Assembly: GCA_002495535.1 (NCBI GenBank)
Contig: DAFX01000106.1
Coordinates: 3,649 to 24,802 of the forward strand
Direction of reading: 5' to 3'
Length of the DNA stretch: 21,154 bases
DNA from: Euryarchaeota archaeon UBA433
Lineage (GTDB): Archaea; Thermoplasmatota; Poseidoniia; Poseidoniales; Poseidoniaceae
Below are positions 6,241 through 14,762 of this stretch, piece by piece. The position numbers and the translations under genes are program-made. The notes beneath the pieces are model-generated. The model did no database searches. It had not been told where the DNA came from and was given only the letters and a program-made list of their open reading frames with translations. Each line of letters begins with the position of its first letter. Position 1 is the stretch's first letter.

Positions 6241-8535
6241 TCATGCCTTGAGTAAATGGGTTTCACATTCGGCTAATCGCTTCCGGGCCACCGAATGTTC
6301 TGGTTCTAAGCCGAGCACGGCATGCCATGCAAGTTCGGCCTGATCGAACCGCTCGGCTTGATGGTGAATGGCGGCAATCTTGAGGCGAGAATCAAAGTGG
6401 GATTCATCGCAACGGATGGCCGCCTCAAAGTCGTTGAGAGCGTTGTCGTTGCGTCCAATCTCCAAGTACAAAATCCCTCTTTGGTGCCAGGCGGGAGCGT
6501 GGTTTGGTTGAAGGCGGATGGCTTCATTAAGCGGATTTTCTGCCCGTTCTGGGCGTTCAAGGGACATGAAGCAAGCAGCCAATTGAGTGAGGGCTTGGTG
6601 GTGGTGTGGTGCCGATTCAAGAACATGCTCGAGGTCTTCTCGGGCTTGAGCCCACTCGCAAAGCCCCATCAAAGCCTCAGCGCGTAAGTAACGCGCAAGC
6701 ATCATCGAAGGGGCCAAATCAACGAGTATTTGGGCGTCGTCCAGTGACTTTTTCGCCTGATTCGAGGCCATAAGCGCAGAGCAACGGTTCAATCGTGCAC
6801 GAATATGATTGGGGTTCAATTCGAGGGTTGCGGAATAGTGTTCGATGGCTTTGTCGAGTAAACCTCGTCCCAAAGCAATGTTTCCTCTGACGTACGAAAC
6901 GGTCGTCGCATCGCCGTGTACGGAAGCTGCATCAACGTGCTTGCTCGCAGTGGAGAGATCATTTTTATCGATAGCGAGCAAGGCGGCTTCTGCGCATGCA
7001 GAGGGGTCTTGATCGGGGAGCAACCGCATGGCTCGGTCCATGTCTTCGGATGCACCGCCAATGTCTCTGAGCATGCGCTTGGTTCTTGCTAGGCCAAGCC
7101 AAGCAACGCCGAGTTCTCGATTAAGTTTCAACGCCCCTTCGAATGAAGAAAGAGCGTCTGCTAGCAAGACGGCGTCGGTTTTCCCCGTCCCGTCTCGAGC
7201 AAGATCGCCCAGAGCAAGGTGGAGGCGTCCTTCAACCACATGGAGAAGAGCGTGATCGATACCAAATGGCGTTTCATCGAGGAGTTTCTGAGCGGATTCA
7301 AGATCCCCTTCCAAGAGGCTTTGTCCAGCCATGCGGGCGCGCAATTCTGCATTCGCTGGATCCTTGAGCAGCGCCTTTTCGAGTGTTTCTTGTGCGGCTG
7401 TCGCCGAACCTGTCGCGTGTTGAAGGTTCGATTTCAGGAACACGAGATCCGTCCCGCCTGCATCAAGTGCAACCGCATGTGTTGCCGCTTTGAGGGCCTC
7501 TTTTACCCGGTTGTTGTGCGGAGCCAAGAGTTGGGCCAAGAGCCCCCACGCTTCACCGCTCTGACGGTCAAGTTCCAAGCAACGTTCGACGGCTTGGTGG
7601 GCTTTGCCGTCTTCCCCTTCTTCATTGAGAAGTTGAGCATAACTGAGCCAGTCAGCCGATTGATTTGGATCTTCGGCCAACGCCTTTTCAATGGCTTCAA
7701 GCGCTTCTGAGCGTGAGCCTGCTCTGGCCCGTAGCCCTGAGAGCAGGGAGCGGTCTGCGGCAGTATCGACGCCCAGTGCTTCGAGCCGCAACACATCGCG
7801 TTCTGCTTCTGCATCGCCAAGTTTAGCCAACAGATGGGCGTGCGATCGTAGCAAATCGGGCTGGTCGGGGTGAACGGTCATTCTCGCTTCAAGCCAATGG
7901 CGGCGCACTTCGTCATCGCCTTTGAGAAGTGCAATGTGTTCCAATGCCTCGAGAATATTCGCATTTCCTGGTGACGATTGGTACGCCAAACCAAAGCTTG
8001 CCTCCGCCCAATCAAAACGAGCCAGAAGCAACGAAGCATGGCCAAGACGGTGGGCGGCTACTGGATTCAATCCAAGGGTTTGGGCAGAAAGACTTCGTGA
8101 ATCGAAGGCAGAAAGAAGGCGCCCGAGAAGTGAAGCCGAGGTCGCGGATAGAAGGGCCTCATCCCCAATTGTCGCTTCTGTAGAAATGTTTGAGACGAGC
8201 GTTTCCAAAGCAGAAAGGGCGTGCATAGTCATGGTGTGGTCGGATTCAACATCTTCCTCGAACGCCGTGATGATTTCATGGGCGAGAATGGCCCCGTGCA
8301 TTTCCGGGTTCGTTGCGCGAAGTGCGGTGACGAGATCTGTCAGTTGTTGCACCTGGCCTTGGAGCGTCCCCACTTCTTTGTTGAGGTGGGTGAAATGCGC
8401 CGCTTGTGCTTGTTGCAACACCACGGCGGTGTCGTTGACCCCATTGAGGCGCTCGTCAACCTTTCGAAGCCAAAATCCAGCGCCTCCGCTTGCAGCAATA
8501 CAAGCAAGGCCAAATGCAGCGGTAATAGGTTCCAT
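6241..8535 (-). CDS. Membrane-anchored tetratricopeptide (TPR) repeat protein
   Basis: A 764-residue protein with an N-terminal hydrophobic segment (about 5-22) followed directly by W-L-R-K, so it is probably anchored with the repeats in the cytoplasm. A predicted coiled coil (about 25-75) precedes a long array of TPR-type helix pairs from about 155 to the C-terminus. The clearest units are near the end: AIEHYSATLELNPNHIRA, and A-W-H-Q-R-G-I-L-Y followed by NALNDFEAAIRCD. TPR arrays are protein-interaction scaffolds; the partner is unknown. The start is well supported: AGGTGA lies 6 bases before the ATG. The gene is divergent from the 924-residue helical protein (207-base gap) and upstream of the sugar-dehydrogenase-like gene, so the two minus-strand genes may be one operon. 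Confidence 0.85.
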   Translation of the reverse strand: MEPITAAFGLACIAASGGAGFWLRKVDERLNGVNDTAVVLQQAQAAHFTHLNKEVGTLQGQVQQLTDLVTALRATNPEMHGAILAHEIITAFEEDVESDHTMTMHALSALETLVSNISTEATIGDEALLSATSASLLGRLLSAFDSRSLSAQTLGLNPVAAHRLGHASLLLARFDWAEASFGLAYQSSPGNANILEALEHIALLKGDDEVRRHWLEARMTVHPDQPDLLRSHAHLLAKLGDAEAERDVLRLEALGVDTAADRSLLSGLRARAGSRSEALEAIEKALAEDPNQSADWLSYAQLLNEEGEDGKAHQAVERCLELDRQSGEAWGLLAQLLAPHNNRVKEALKAATHAVALDAGGTDLVFLKSNLQHATGSATAAQETLEKALLKDPANAELRARMAGQSLLEGDLESAQKLLDETPFGIDHALLHVVEGRLHLALGDLARDGTGKTDAVLLADALSSFEGALKLNRELGVAWLGLARTKRMLRDIGGASEDMDRAMRLLPDQDPSACAEAALLAIDKNDLSTASKHVDAASVHGDATTVSYVRGNIALGRGLLDKAIEHYSATLELNPNHIRARLNRCSALMASNQAKKSLDDAQILVDLAPSMMLARYLRAEALMGLCEWAQAREDLEHVLESAPHHHQALTQLAACFMSLERPERAENPLNEAIRLQPNHAPAWHQRGILYLEIGRNDNALNDFEAAIRCDESHFDSRLKIAAIHHQAERFDQAELAWHAVLGLEPEHSVARKRLAECETHLLKA

Positions 8536-8541
8536 TGCCCC

Positions 8542-8547
8542 TCACCT
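8542..8547 (-). promoter_or_regulatory. Ribosome binding site of the TPR gene
   Basis: AGGTGA on the minus strand, 6 bases before the ATG at 8535; a strong Shine-Dalgarno match. Confidence 0.6.
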
Positions 8548-8582
8548 CTTCTTTGCACCTTTATGGTCTGCGGAACATCGAA

Positions 8583-8621
8583 GGCTTCTCGAGTGGTTTT
8601 TTTGACCTTTCTTCGAGAGCC
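8583..8621. other. Inverted repeat in the divergent TPR / helical-protein intergenic region
   Basis: GGCTTCTCGA (8583-8592) pairs with TCGAGAGCC (8613-8621), allowing one bulged T, around a 20-base loop that contains a run of seven T. It sits inside the 207-base divergent gap and could be an operator or a transcript structure. Otherwise I see no gene in this gap. Confidence 0.25.
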
Positions 8622-8730
8622 GGCGTTCGGTGTAGAAACACACTGGTGACAACCAATACTGCTGAAAATTCAATCGCAACCGCCCTTATCCTTGCTCACA
8701 TTGAAAGGCTCTCGCTCGTGTTGAGTGATT

Positions 8731-8736
8731 GAGGTG
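8731..8736 (+). promoter_or_regulatory. Ribosome binding site deciding the start of the 924-residue protein
   Basis: GAGGTG lies 6 bases before the ATG at 8743. This makes that ATG a better start than the in-frame GTG at 8725, which would place the site inside the gene. Confidence 0.6.
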
Positions 8737-8742
8737 GCGCAA

Positions 8743-11517
8743 ATGGATGAGCAAGACGATGCGCAGAACGCCCGGCCTTGGTATTACGATCGGTTGATGG
8801 AATTGGCTGCTGAAGGCTGGGTAACGGCCAATGTAGAAGATTACTTGGGTGAAGATGAATCCATAGGCGCAGAGCGTCTTTTGTACCTCGATTATGCTCT
8901 TGAACTGGCACAGTCGCTGCAAGAACGAACGGCCTACCTTGGCAATTCGGGAGATCAGCACGCGCATGATTTGATTGAAACATGGGCGTCAGAACTCGAA
9001 GATCCGATGAACGCTGAACGCATTTTCGAAGAATACGAAGCGTGGGCAAAAGAGTGGCGACCTTGGGAGCCAGCACTTTACAGAAGCGAAGAGGCGTGGC
9101 GGAACGATGGAAAAGAAGAGGAGCACGCTGGTTTATTGTCCAGGTTTGACGTCCTTGATCCATCCTCGAAGCCCTCGACGGTCGTAATGCGCCCTCTGCT
9201 GGCCTACCCCGATGAATTTCATTCAATTGACGAGGCTCTTGCTGCGGTTGAGGAGGACGAGCAAAGGCAACGAGCGACCATCGAAAGAGCAGTAGCAATG
9301 CTTAGCGGGGAAGGGTACGACACTGTTGAGATCCTCGACATGAACATCCTTGACGGGCTTGATCATGTGGCGAGGTTGCACGATTTGCACGATGTGCATG
9401 AAGATCTACGGTTGTTGATTGCAGAACAAATCGCCCCGTTTGATCCTGAACTTGCCGCACACCATGAGCAGAAAAGAATTGATCTTGTGGCGCAGGGTGG
9501 AAGTGCGGATATTGGTGGTTTGCGCATTCAAATAAGTGCGATTGCGGACAACCTTCACCAGCGCATGGCCCTGCTCAACGATTTGTTGAACAGTTGGCGG
9601 GCAAAGGGGATTATCTTTCCACATTCTGATGGCATTCGGGCCAATGAATTGTTGGAGTGGGAAGCGAATTTACCTGAGATTGAAGCCACGCTTCAGCTTC
9701 ATCTGAACGCATTTCTACGATGGAAGGAAGTGACCGGGGTGTGGCCCGAGGAAGTTGAAAAAGCGGAACATTGCGCCGGACACCTCGAAAAGACTGAATC
9801 GTTCATCGACATTGTCGACGACTTGGATCAACGATGGAAACGTCTTGAACTCGAATGCATCAAGCGTATTGAACGGTTTGAGCACGCCGGTCTTGCAATG
9901 GATGCATGGCACGAACACTTGCAAAAAGACCCAAAGGCGGCATTAAACGGACTCAAGCAAAATGAAACCGTGCTCGAGAAGCGGGTTGAATTCATTGAAC
10001 GCATGGCGAATTTGGATGTGTCGTTTGAGGGGGCGGAAGAAATTGAACGGAGAATAGGCGTCTTGCGCGAATTGGAAATTCAAGAAGAGGTCTTGGAGGA
10101 TTATGTTCGCTTTATCGAACAACATGCCCGCCGTGGCGCACGACACCGAAGAATGCTCGAACAAGATTGGAGGGGCCTCGTAGCGCAAGGAAAGGCGTCC
10201 AATTCGACCTCCACCGCTTCATTCACGCTTGCAGAATTCGAAGCCGAGATCGCACAGATTCGTAAATTTGGAACATCGGTGGCATCCACTCGGACGGGTG
10301 CCTCTTTGATCGCTGGCGACGTGCATGACCGACTCAAAGCAAGACTTGAGCAAGAGCTTGCTCTTCTTTCAGGCTCGGGATGGGCTGTTGAAGAATTGGA
10401 AGCGATTGCCTCAAAGGATGTTGTGCTCGCGTCGAGAAAACTTAACGCCGCCCGCTCAGCAATTGAAACGCATAATGCGCTTGTTCGCAGATTGGTGTGC
10501 TTGCCATGGAACCGGGATATTGCCTTAGCGCTCGATGTGGAAGCGTCGCTTCGAAACCCACTGAAACTTGCAATGCTGAGCGACCAGATTGCCGGTTATG
10601 CTCAACATCTTTCAAGCAGGCCGGTTGAAGATGAGTCCTTTGAAATCACTTCCTGGGCTCCAAAGCCTCCGCGCAAAACATTGCTGCCGATTCCTGAACA
10701 CGCCGCAGTCCGCACGATGATGCCGGCCGATGCTCTTGATGATGCTCATGAAGCGATCCTCAGTGCAATGAATGGCGAACAACCTGAAGCCGCATCGCCT
10801 CGCATCAAGGCATCTGGTGCTTCAGCAGGAATCGTGCGTCCGAACGATAAAAACGAGCCATTGGAGGAAACTATCATCGCTCGGCCCCGCCCCAAGGTCC
10901 CAGTTTCAGAACCAATTCCAGAAAACCAGCCACCCGCTGTCGCCCCATCTTCTCAAGAAAATTCCACCGTACCCGAGGAAGTAGATGCGGATGCGGTTCA
11001 ACTGGTGGATGCATCAAGTTCTGCTGTTGTTGATGCTCTTGTGTCGTTGCTTGAATCCATCGACATGGCCACCTTAGCGGCTGATGTGAAGCGGCGTGGG
11101 CTCTCTGCCGTACCGGGTGTCCGACGTGGGTTGGCGGCTGAAGTGGGGGTTGAACCGCGTGACACGCGAGTCGACCGTTTTTTGAGGCTCAGTTTGCGAT
11201 TAATGCCGCAAGAAGACGCTGATGATGCTCGAAGAGCGGTGTTGATCCTAGCACTTTCAAAGGGCACGAAGAATCTGAAGCGCTGGATGCGCGTTCGGCT
11301 TGAGCATCGCCATTCCGGCTCTTCTAACAACTTCCTCGCAGATGCCAAGGAACTTGGTGGCGCCCTCGAACGCATTCCGGGACCAGGCCTTCCACTCCCA
11401 CTCTTGGCCGATCACAAAGAGTTGCCAAGCCCGTCTGATTTACCATCGCTTCAGGGCGAGGTGACCGACCTCATCGCACATCTCAACCCGGTTTCTGCCG
11501 GTGGCATTTCAGCCTAA
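8743..11517 (+). CDS. Large helical-repeat protein of unknown function
   Basis: A 924-residue, acidic, almost wholly helical protein; I do not recognise a family. The first ~600 residues contain a degenerate unit of about 50 residues: a helix ending in Gly plus an aromatic or hydrophobic residue, then V/L-E, an acidic turn, and a long helix ending in a hydrophobic/Arg pattern. The clearest copies start at about residues 25 (EGWVTANVEDYL), 191 (EGYDTVEILD), 289 (KGIIFPH), 382 (HAGLAMDAWHEHL) and 546 (SGWAVEELEA). Residues about 620-770 are a low-complexity Pro/Glu/Ala linker, and about 785-860 form a compact Arg-rich C-terminal domain (LRLSLRLMPQEDADDARRAV). There is no signal or membrane segment, so it is cytoplasmic. 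It converges with the proline-rich membrane protein gene, overlapping by four bases (CTAA). A structural or scaffold role is only a guess. Confidence 0.85.
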   Translation: MDEQDDAQNARPWYYDRLMELAAEGWVTANVEDYLGEDESIGAERLLYLDYALELAQSLQERTAYLGNSGDQHAHDLIETWASELEDPMNAERIFEEYEAWAKEWRPWEPALYRSEEAWRNDGKEEEHAGLLSRFDVLDPSSKPSTVVMRPLLAYPDEFHSIDEALAAVEEDEQRQRATIERAVAMLSGEGYDTVEILDMNILDGLDHVARLHDLHDVHEDLRLLIAEQIAPFDPELAAHHEQKRIDLVAQGGSADIGGLRIQISAIADNLHQRMALLNDLLNSWRAKGIIFPHSDGIRANELLEWEANLPEIEATLQLHLNAFLRWKEVTGVWPEEVEKAEHCAGHLEKTESFIDIVDDLDQRWKRLELECIKRIERFEHAGLAMDAWHEHLQKDPKAALNGLKQNETVLEKRVEFIERMANLDVSFEGAEEIERRIGVLRELEIQEEVLEDYVRFIEQHARRGARHRRMLEQDWRGLVAQGKASNSTSTASFTLAEFEAEIAQIRKFGTSVASTRTGASLIAGDVHDRLKARLEQELALLSGSGWAVEELEAIASKDVVLASRKLNAARSAIETHNALVRRLVCLPWNRDIALALDVEASLRNPLKLAMLSDQIAGYAQHLSSRPVEDESFEITSWAPKPPRKTLLPIPEHAAVRTMMPADALDDAHEAILSAMNGEQPEAASPRIKASGASAGIVRPNDKNEPLEETIIARPRPKVPVSEPIPENQPPAVAPSSQENSTVPEEVDADAVQLVDASSSAVVDALVSLLESIDMATLAADVKRRGLSAVPGVRRGLAAEVGVEPRDTRVDRFLRLSLRLMPQEDADDARRAVLILALSKGTKNLKRWMRVRLEHRHSGSSNNFLADAKELGGALERIPGPGLPLPLLADHKELPSPSDLPSLQGEVTDLIAHLNPVSAGGISA

Positions 11518-12761
11518 GACAACTCACTCAAGAGTTCATTCTGCTCATCTGGAGTAAGTGTTTCTTCGACGGGGGACGCTTCAACAGCAATTTGGGGGGC
11601 GTCCGGCAAAGGTGCATCCAATGGCATAGGTATCCCGGGTGGTGGCAAGGGTGCAAGTCCGATTGCTGCTGGCGGCATTGGCATTGGCGGAGGCAGGGGG
11701 GCTGGTGGCAAAGGCAGGCTTGCTGGGGCAGGTGGCGGGGGTGCTGCGGGAAGAGGGGCCGGGATGTTCTTTGGCGGCGGGGGCGCAGTGCGGACCGGCG
11801 CTTGAGGGGGTGAGGGAAGGCTTGCTGGCGGGCCAATTGCCGGGGGCGCCGGGATTGTTGTCGGCAACTGCGGGGGCGCTACTTCAGGTTGGATCGGCGA
11901 AGCGGCTTCGGACACCTCTGGATGAATTGGGGCCATGACAGGTGCAATCGGCACTGCGGGCATGGCCTGCGCTGGAACTGGGGCGGGGGGCGCTGGAGGC
12001 GCGAGAACACTGGCATGCAGTTGTTCCAACTCGTCAACCATCATGGTGCCGTTGCGGATGAAATCCGCCATAATCGGGCCAATCATCGCCATGCTCGCCC
12101 GGAAAAAGCCACGGTTGCTCCCGTAGGCGTGCAAGGTTAAGCTGTGAGGCCCCGCCTGATTTGAGAATTCGAGCGTGTGTGATTCAAGGTGCATGAGCAC
12201 CCAACTTCGGACACCGATGATGGCGAGCAAAGCACCGAGCACGCCGAATGCATTTGGGCCGATCAGGGCCAAGACCAGCCCTGCAGTAAAGCATCCAATC
12301 CACAGCATTTGATGCTGGTGCATCAATTCATTATGCTGATGGCTAAAGGCGGTTATGTCTCGGTGAATTGTCATTCGAACTTTCATTCTCCGGTGCCCGT
12401 CGTCGCCAAGTTCTGTATCGACAACACGCAGCAAATCGTCATCGACCACCATTGATGTTGTTTGGCGCCCGTCGAGGGATTGTTTTAGTGGGTACTCGGT
12501 GACCAACTCGCCATTTTGTTCCAGCACTGGTGCAGCTCGAATCGGCAACCCCCAAGCAGAGGGGGCTGGGTCAACATGAGTTGCCATTTCGCTATCGCTT
12601 TCCGAATCAGATTTGCTCACCTCGTCCGAGTTTTCAACCTCGGAGGATTCGGTTACTTCTTCTGCGGCTTCGACCGATTCTACCTCGGCCTCACTTGCTT
12701 GTGGGTCCTCGAATGGATCAGTTTCGTCATCGAGCCATCCTTGGTCTTCACCTTCGGCCAT
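11514..12761 (-). CDS. Acidic / two-TM / proline-rich membrane protein, unknown function
   Basis: A 415-residue protein with a three-part build. Residues 1-60 are very acidic and Ser/Glu-rich. Residues 65-145 form a soluble domain (WGLPIRAAPVL ... RMKVRMTIHRDI). Two closely spaced hydrophobic helices (about 151-171 and 172-189) form a hairpin, followed by a conserved-looking segment (190-250). Residues 252-395 are Pro/Ala-rich, with PAPP, PPPP and LPPP runs, ending in the acidic tail TPDEQNELLSELS. Both termini are probably on the same side of the membrane. No family is recognised. It lies 50 bases downstream of dnaG on the same strand, with two small hairpins between. Opposite-strand open frames over the proline-rich part are shadows of GC-rich codons. 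Confidence 0.8.
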   Translation of the reverse strand: MAEGEDQGWLDDETDPFEDPQASEAEVESVEAAEEVTESSEVENSDEVSKSDSESDSEMATHVDPAPSAWGLPIRAAPVLEQNGELVTEYPLKQSLDGRQTTSMVVDDDLLRVVDTELGDDGHRRMKVRMTIHRDITAFSHQHNELMHQHQMLWIGCFTAGLVLALIGPNAFGVLGALLAIIGVRSWVLMHLESHTLEFSNQAGPHSLTLHAYGSNRGFFRASMAMIGPIMADFIRNGTMMVDELEQLHASVLAPPAPPAPVPAQAMPAVPIAPVMAPIHPEVSEAASPIQPEVAPPQLPTTIPAPPAIGPPASLPSPPQAPVRTAPPPPKNIPAPLPAAPPPPAPASLPLPPAPLPPPMPMPPAAIGLAPLPPPGIPMPLDAPLPDAPQIAVEASPVEETLTPDEQNELLSELS

Positions 12762-12771
12762 ACTGCGGCCT

Positions 12772-12807
12772 AGGCACGATGCCTTAGATGAAGATGGTCG
12801 TCATCTA
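12772..12807 (-). other. Tandem stem-loops between dnaG and the proline-rich membrane protein gene
   Basis: Two perfect inverted repeats lie back to back in the 50-base gap: AGGCA-CGA-TGCCT (12772-12784), and TAGATGA/TCATCTA around a 9-base loop (12785-12807). On the minus strand the larger hairpin begins four bases after the dnaG stop codon and the smaller ends ten bases before the next start. There is no U-run. They may terminate or attenuate read-through, or protect the dnaG 3' end. Confidence 0.4.
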
Positions 12808-12811
12808 GGGT

Positions 12812-14050
12812 TCAACGGTGAACTTCTGTGAGCCACGCCGAAACGCCTTCGCGCTCAGCGAATCCCTTTCCAGCTTTGGTCCCAACCACGGTAGGGATTG
12901 CGGCCTCAGATGCGATCTCAAGGGTGCGCTCACTCACTGGTCCGTTGAAGACGATGGCAACAGCGCCATCGGCATTGCCAGCGGTCTTGGAGAGGGTTGA
13001 AGGCCCAACGGGCTCAGAAATGGTACCGTCGACCATGACGAAGACAGCCTTGTTCTTGTCAAGATTATCGAGGTGATCGAACATTTCGTGAACCTCTGCA
13101 GGGGCTTCCGCCACCTCAAATTCTTCGTCCATGTCGTCTGCCCAGTTCTTATCTGGGACGCCAGCCTTCTGATCGTCTTCTTCTTGCTTCTTCTTGAGAA
13201 CGTGAGCGAACTTGGTCGCTTCAACCTTCTTTTGAAGGCACATTGTCACGGTCTTTTGTGGCAAAAGTTCCCATTCTTGGCCGACGGGCGCTTGGGCAAC
13301 GAAATCGACTTTCATCATTTCAATGAGTTGGCTGAACAACATCTCTCCACCGCGATCACCATCGATACCGAGGATGACCGTTTCCTTGCTGTTAGCGAGG
13401 TCGATGAGTTCTTGTTTGATGTTCCCTGCACCATCTGCGCTGATAGCGTTCTTCACACCACAGTTCAGAAGATTACGGACATCATTGCGGCCTTCAACAA
13501 TAATCAGTGAAGAGGATTTTTCGATGTTCGGCCCGCAAGTCAAGCCGTGGAAACTGGTTGCTGTCCCGGTAGTGAGGACAGACCGAACTTCTTCGATGAC
13601 GGTCTTTGATGCTGCTTCGCCGGAGTTGACCAGGTTGAGAAGGAGTTCCTTCGCACGGTCGACGACTGCTGTGCGCTTGGTTGCGCGGATATCTAGAATT
13701 TCTTTGACGCTGATTTTGGCGCTGCATGGGCCAATTCGGTCAATCGTTTCGAGAGCAGATGCGATAATTGCAGTTTCAACATTGTCGAGGCTTGAAGGAA
13801 TGATGATCATGCCGTGGACCTTTCCACCCTTCGTATCCATTTCAACATCGACGTGGCCGACGCGTGCTGTGCGTTGCAATTTGCGGAGTTCGAGTTCATC
13901 GCCAAGAAGGCCTTCGGTTTGCCCCATAATGGCCCCGATGATGTCCTTGCGTTGGACGGTTCCGTTTACTTTGATATCGGCGCGAATTTGGTACTTCATC
14001 GCCTTGCTTTGCTTGTTGCCGCCTCCGCGGCCAGAGTTGTTTCTTTTCAT
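12812..14050 (-). CDS. dnaG: Archaeal DnaG-type primase / exosome-associated protein
   Basis: A 412-residue archaeal DnaG. In archaea this protein has primase activity in vitro and also binds the RNA exosome through its terminal domains. Seen: an N-terminal domain (MKYQIRADIKVNGTVQ, 18-33; GLLGDELELRKLQR, 47-60); a TOPRIM domain with IIVEGRNDV (183-191, catalytic Glu186) and GIDGDRGG (228-235, the Asp230-x-Asp232 metal pair); a charged linker (about 275-330); and a C-terminal domain ending in AIVFNGPVSERTLEIA and VVGTKAGKG. A start 31 codons upstream is possible, but AAGGAG lies 8 bases before the ATG at 14050 and the extra residues are not family-like, so I chose 14050. A TATA-like GATTTATCC (about 14131-14140) could serve it. 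It is divergent from the TerB-like gene. Confidence 0.95.
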   Translation of the reverse strand: MKRNNSGRGGGNKQSKAMKYQIRADIKVNGTVQRKDIIGAIMGQTEGLLGDELELRKLQRTARVGHVDVEMDTKGGKVHGMIIIPSSLDNVETAIIASALETIDRIGPCSAKISVKEILDIRATKRTAVVDRAKELLLNLVNSGEAASKTVIEEVRSVLTTGTATSFHGLTCGPNIEKSSSLIIVEGRNDVRNLLNCGVKNAISADGAGNIKQELIDLANSKETVILGIDGDRGGEMLFSQLIEMMKVDFVAQAPVGQEWELLPQKTVTMCLQKKVEATKFAHVLKKKQEEDDQKAGVPDKNWADDMDEEFEVAEAPAEVHEMFDHLDNLDKNKAVFVMVDGTISEPVGPSTLSKTAGNADGAVAIVFNGPVSERTLEIASEAAIPTVVGTKAGKGFAEREGVSAWLTEVHR

Positions 14051-14058
14051 GTGAGTGT

Positions 14059-14064
14059 CTCCTT
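14059..14064 (-). promoter_or_regulatory. Ribosome binding site deciding the dnaG start
   Basis: AAGGAG on the minus strand, 8 bases before the ATG at 14050. This excludes the longer reading that begins near 14143. Confidence 0.65.
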
Positions 14065-14273
14065 TGGTATCAACCGCCCTATTCCTAAGGGCTTGGAGCC
14101 TTGGCCCCAAAGGTTCTTTGGCTGCTGCTGTGGATAAATCCAAAGCTGCGTGAAAGGGAGGTGGATGGTACGACCAGCGGCCCGCCCCTTTTGAATGCTC
14201 TCTCGTTAATTGTGAAAAATCGCTCGTTCTCGATGAACAACGATTTCAAAAACAATGACGGGGTCGTCGGCGT

Positions 14274-14762
14274 GTGACGACTGGTTCTTCTCGAAGTTTG
14301 GATGTGTTCCGCAGCACCATTGAGGTGATGTTGGTGGACGGGGTCCTCACGAGAGAAGAAAAGCGGCTGATCATCAAACTTGCAAGTGCGCTCAGCCTTA
14401 CCGCAGAGCAGCCTGCTGAAATTTATGAGGCGATTCAAAACAACGCTGAAACCGAGCCAGGGGCCCAAATCCCTTCAGCGCTTGCACGGGCCATTTACAC
14501 AAAGGTGTTTGAAGTGGCCATCGTCAACGCGTCCCTTTCTAGAGATGAATTCAGAGTTCTGGCCCACCTTCGTGCTGAATTTGATATCGATGAAGACGAG
14601 CATCTTTCAATCGAAACTGAACTAAGAGAAATTGTCAAAGAAAAATTCGAAGACCCGAACGTCATCGATAAGATGCTGCTTACGCTGCGCGATTCTGTTG
14701 GCCTCGTGGGGGATATTTTCGAAAACGTACGGAAGAAGGCCTCCGACGGTGGCTCGGAATGA
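14274..14762 (+). CDS. TerB-like helical protein
   Basis: A 162-residue, all-helical acidic protein. Residues about 11-55 (VMLVDGVLTREEKRLIIKLA) match the TerB/tellurite-resistance-type fold, where an acidic D-G-x-L-T-x-E-E-K loop joins two helices. Residues about 70-120 (VAIVNASLSRDEFRVLAHL) look like a second, degenerate copy. The C-terminal ~40 residues are amphipathic and lysine/glutamate-rich. The start is a GTG at 14274, the first possible after an upstream in-frame stop at 14256-14258; a later GTG at 14304 cannot be excluded. Its stop overlaps the next gene's ATG (ATGA), so the two are translationally coupled. TerB domains occur in membrane-stress and metal-response proteins; no specific function is claimed. 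Confidence 0.75.
   Translation: MTTGSSRSLDVFRSTIEVMLVDGVLTREEKRLIIKLASALSLTAEQPAEIYEAIQNNAETEPGAQIPSALARAIYTKVFEVAIVNASLSRDEFRVLAHLRAEFDIDEDEHLSIETELREIVKEKFEDPNVIDKMLLTLRDSVGLVGDIFENVRKKASDGGSE

Noticed and set aside
7922..8605. Long Arg/Ser-rich plus-strand frame opposite the TPR gene
   Set aside because: Antisense shadow of alanine/glutamate/leucine codons of the TPR protein.
11592..12140. Several Gly/Trp/Arg-rich open frames on the plus strand opposite the proline-rich protein
   Set aside because: They are reverse-strand readings of proline and alanine codons (GGN/GCN complements), with repetitive, non-protein-like composition.
14051..14143. 31-residue N-terminal extension of DnaG
   Set aside because: A strong AAGGAG lies 8 bases before the internal ATG at 14050, and the extension has no family similarity.
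14217..14246. AAATCG/CGATTT inverted repeat before the TerB-like gene
   Set aside because: A short 6-bp stem with an 18-base loop in an AT-rich stretch; too weak to call as an operator.
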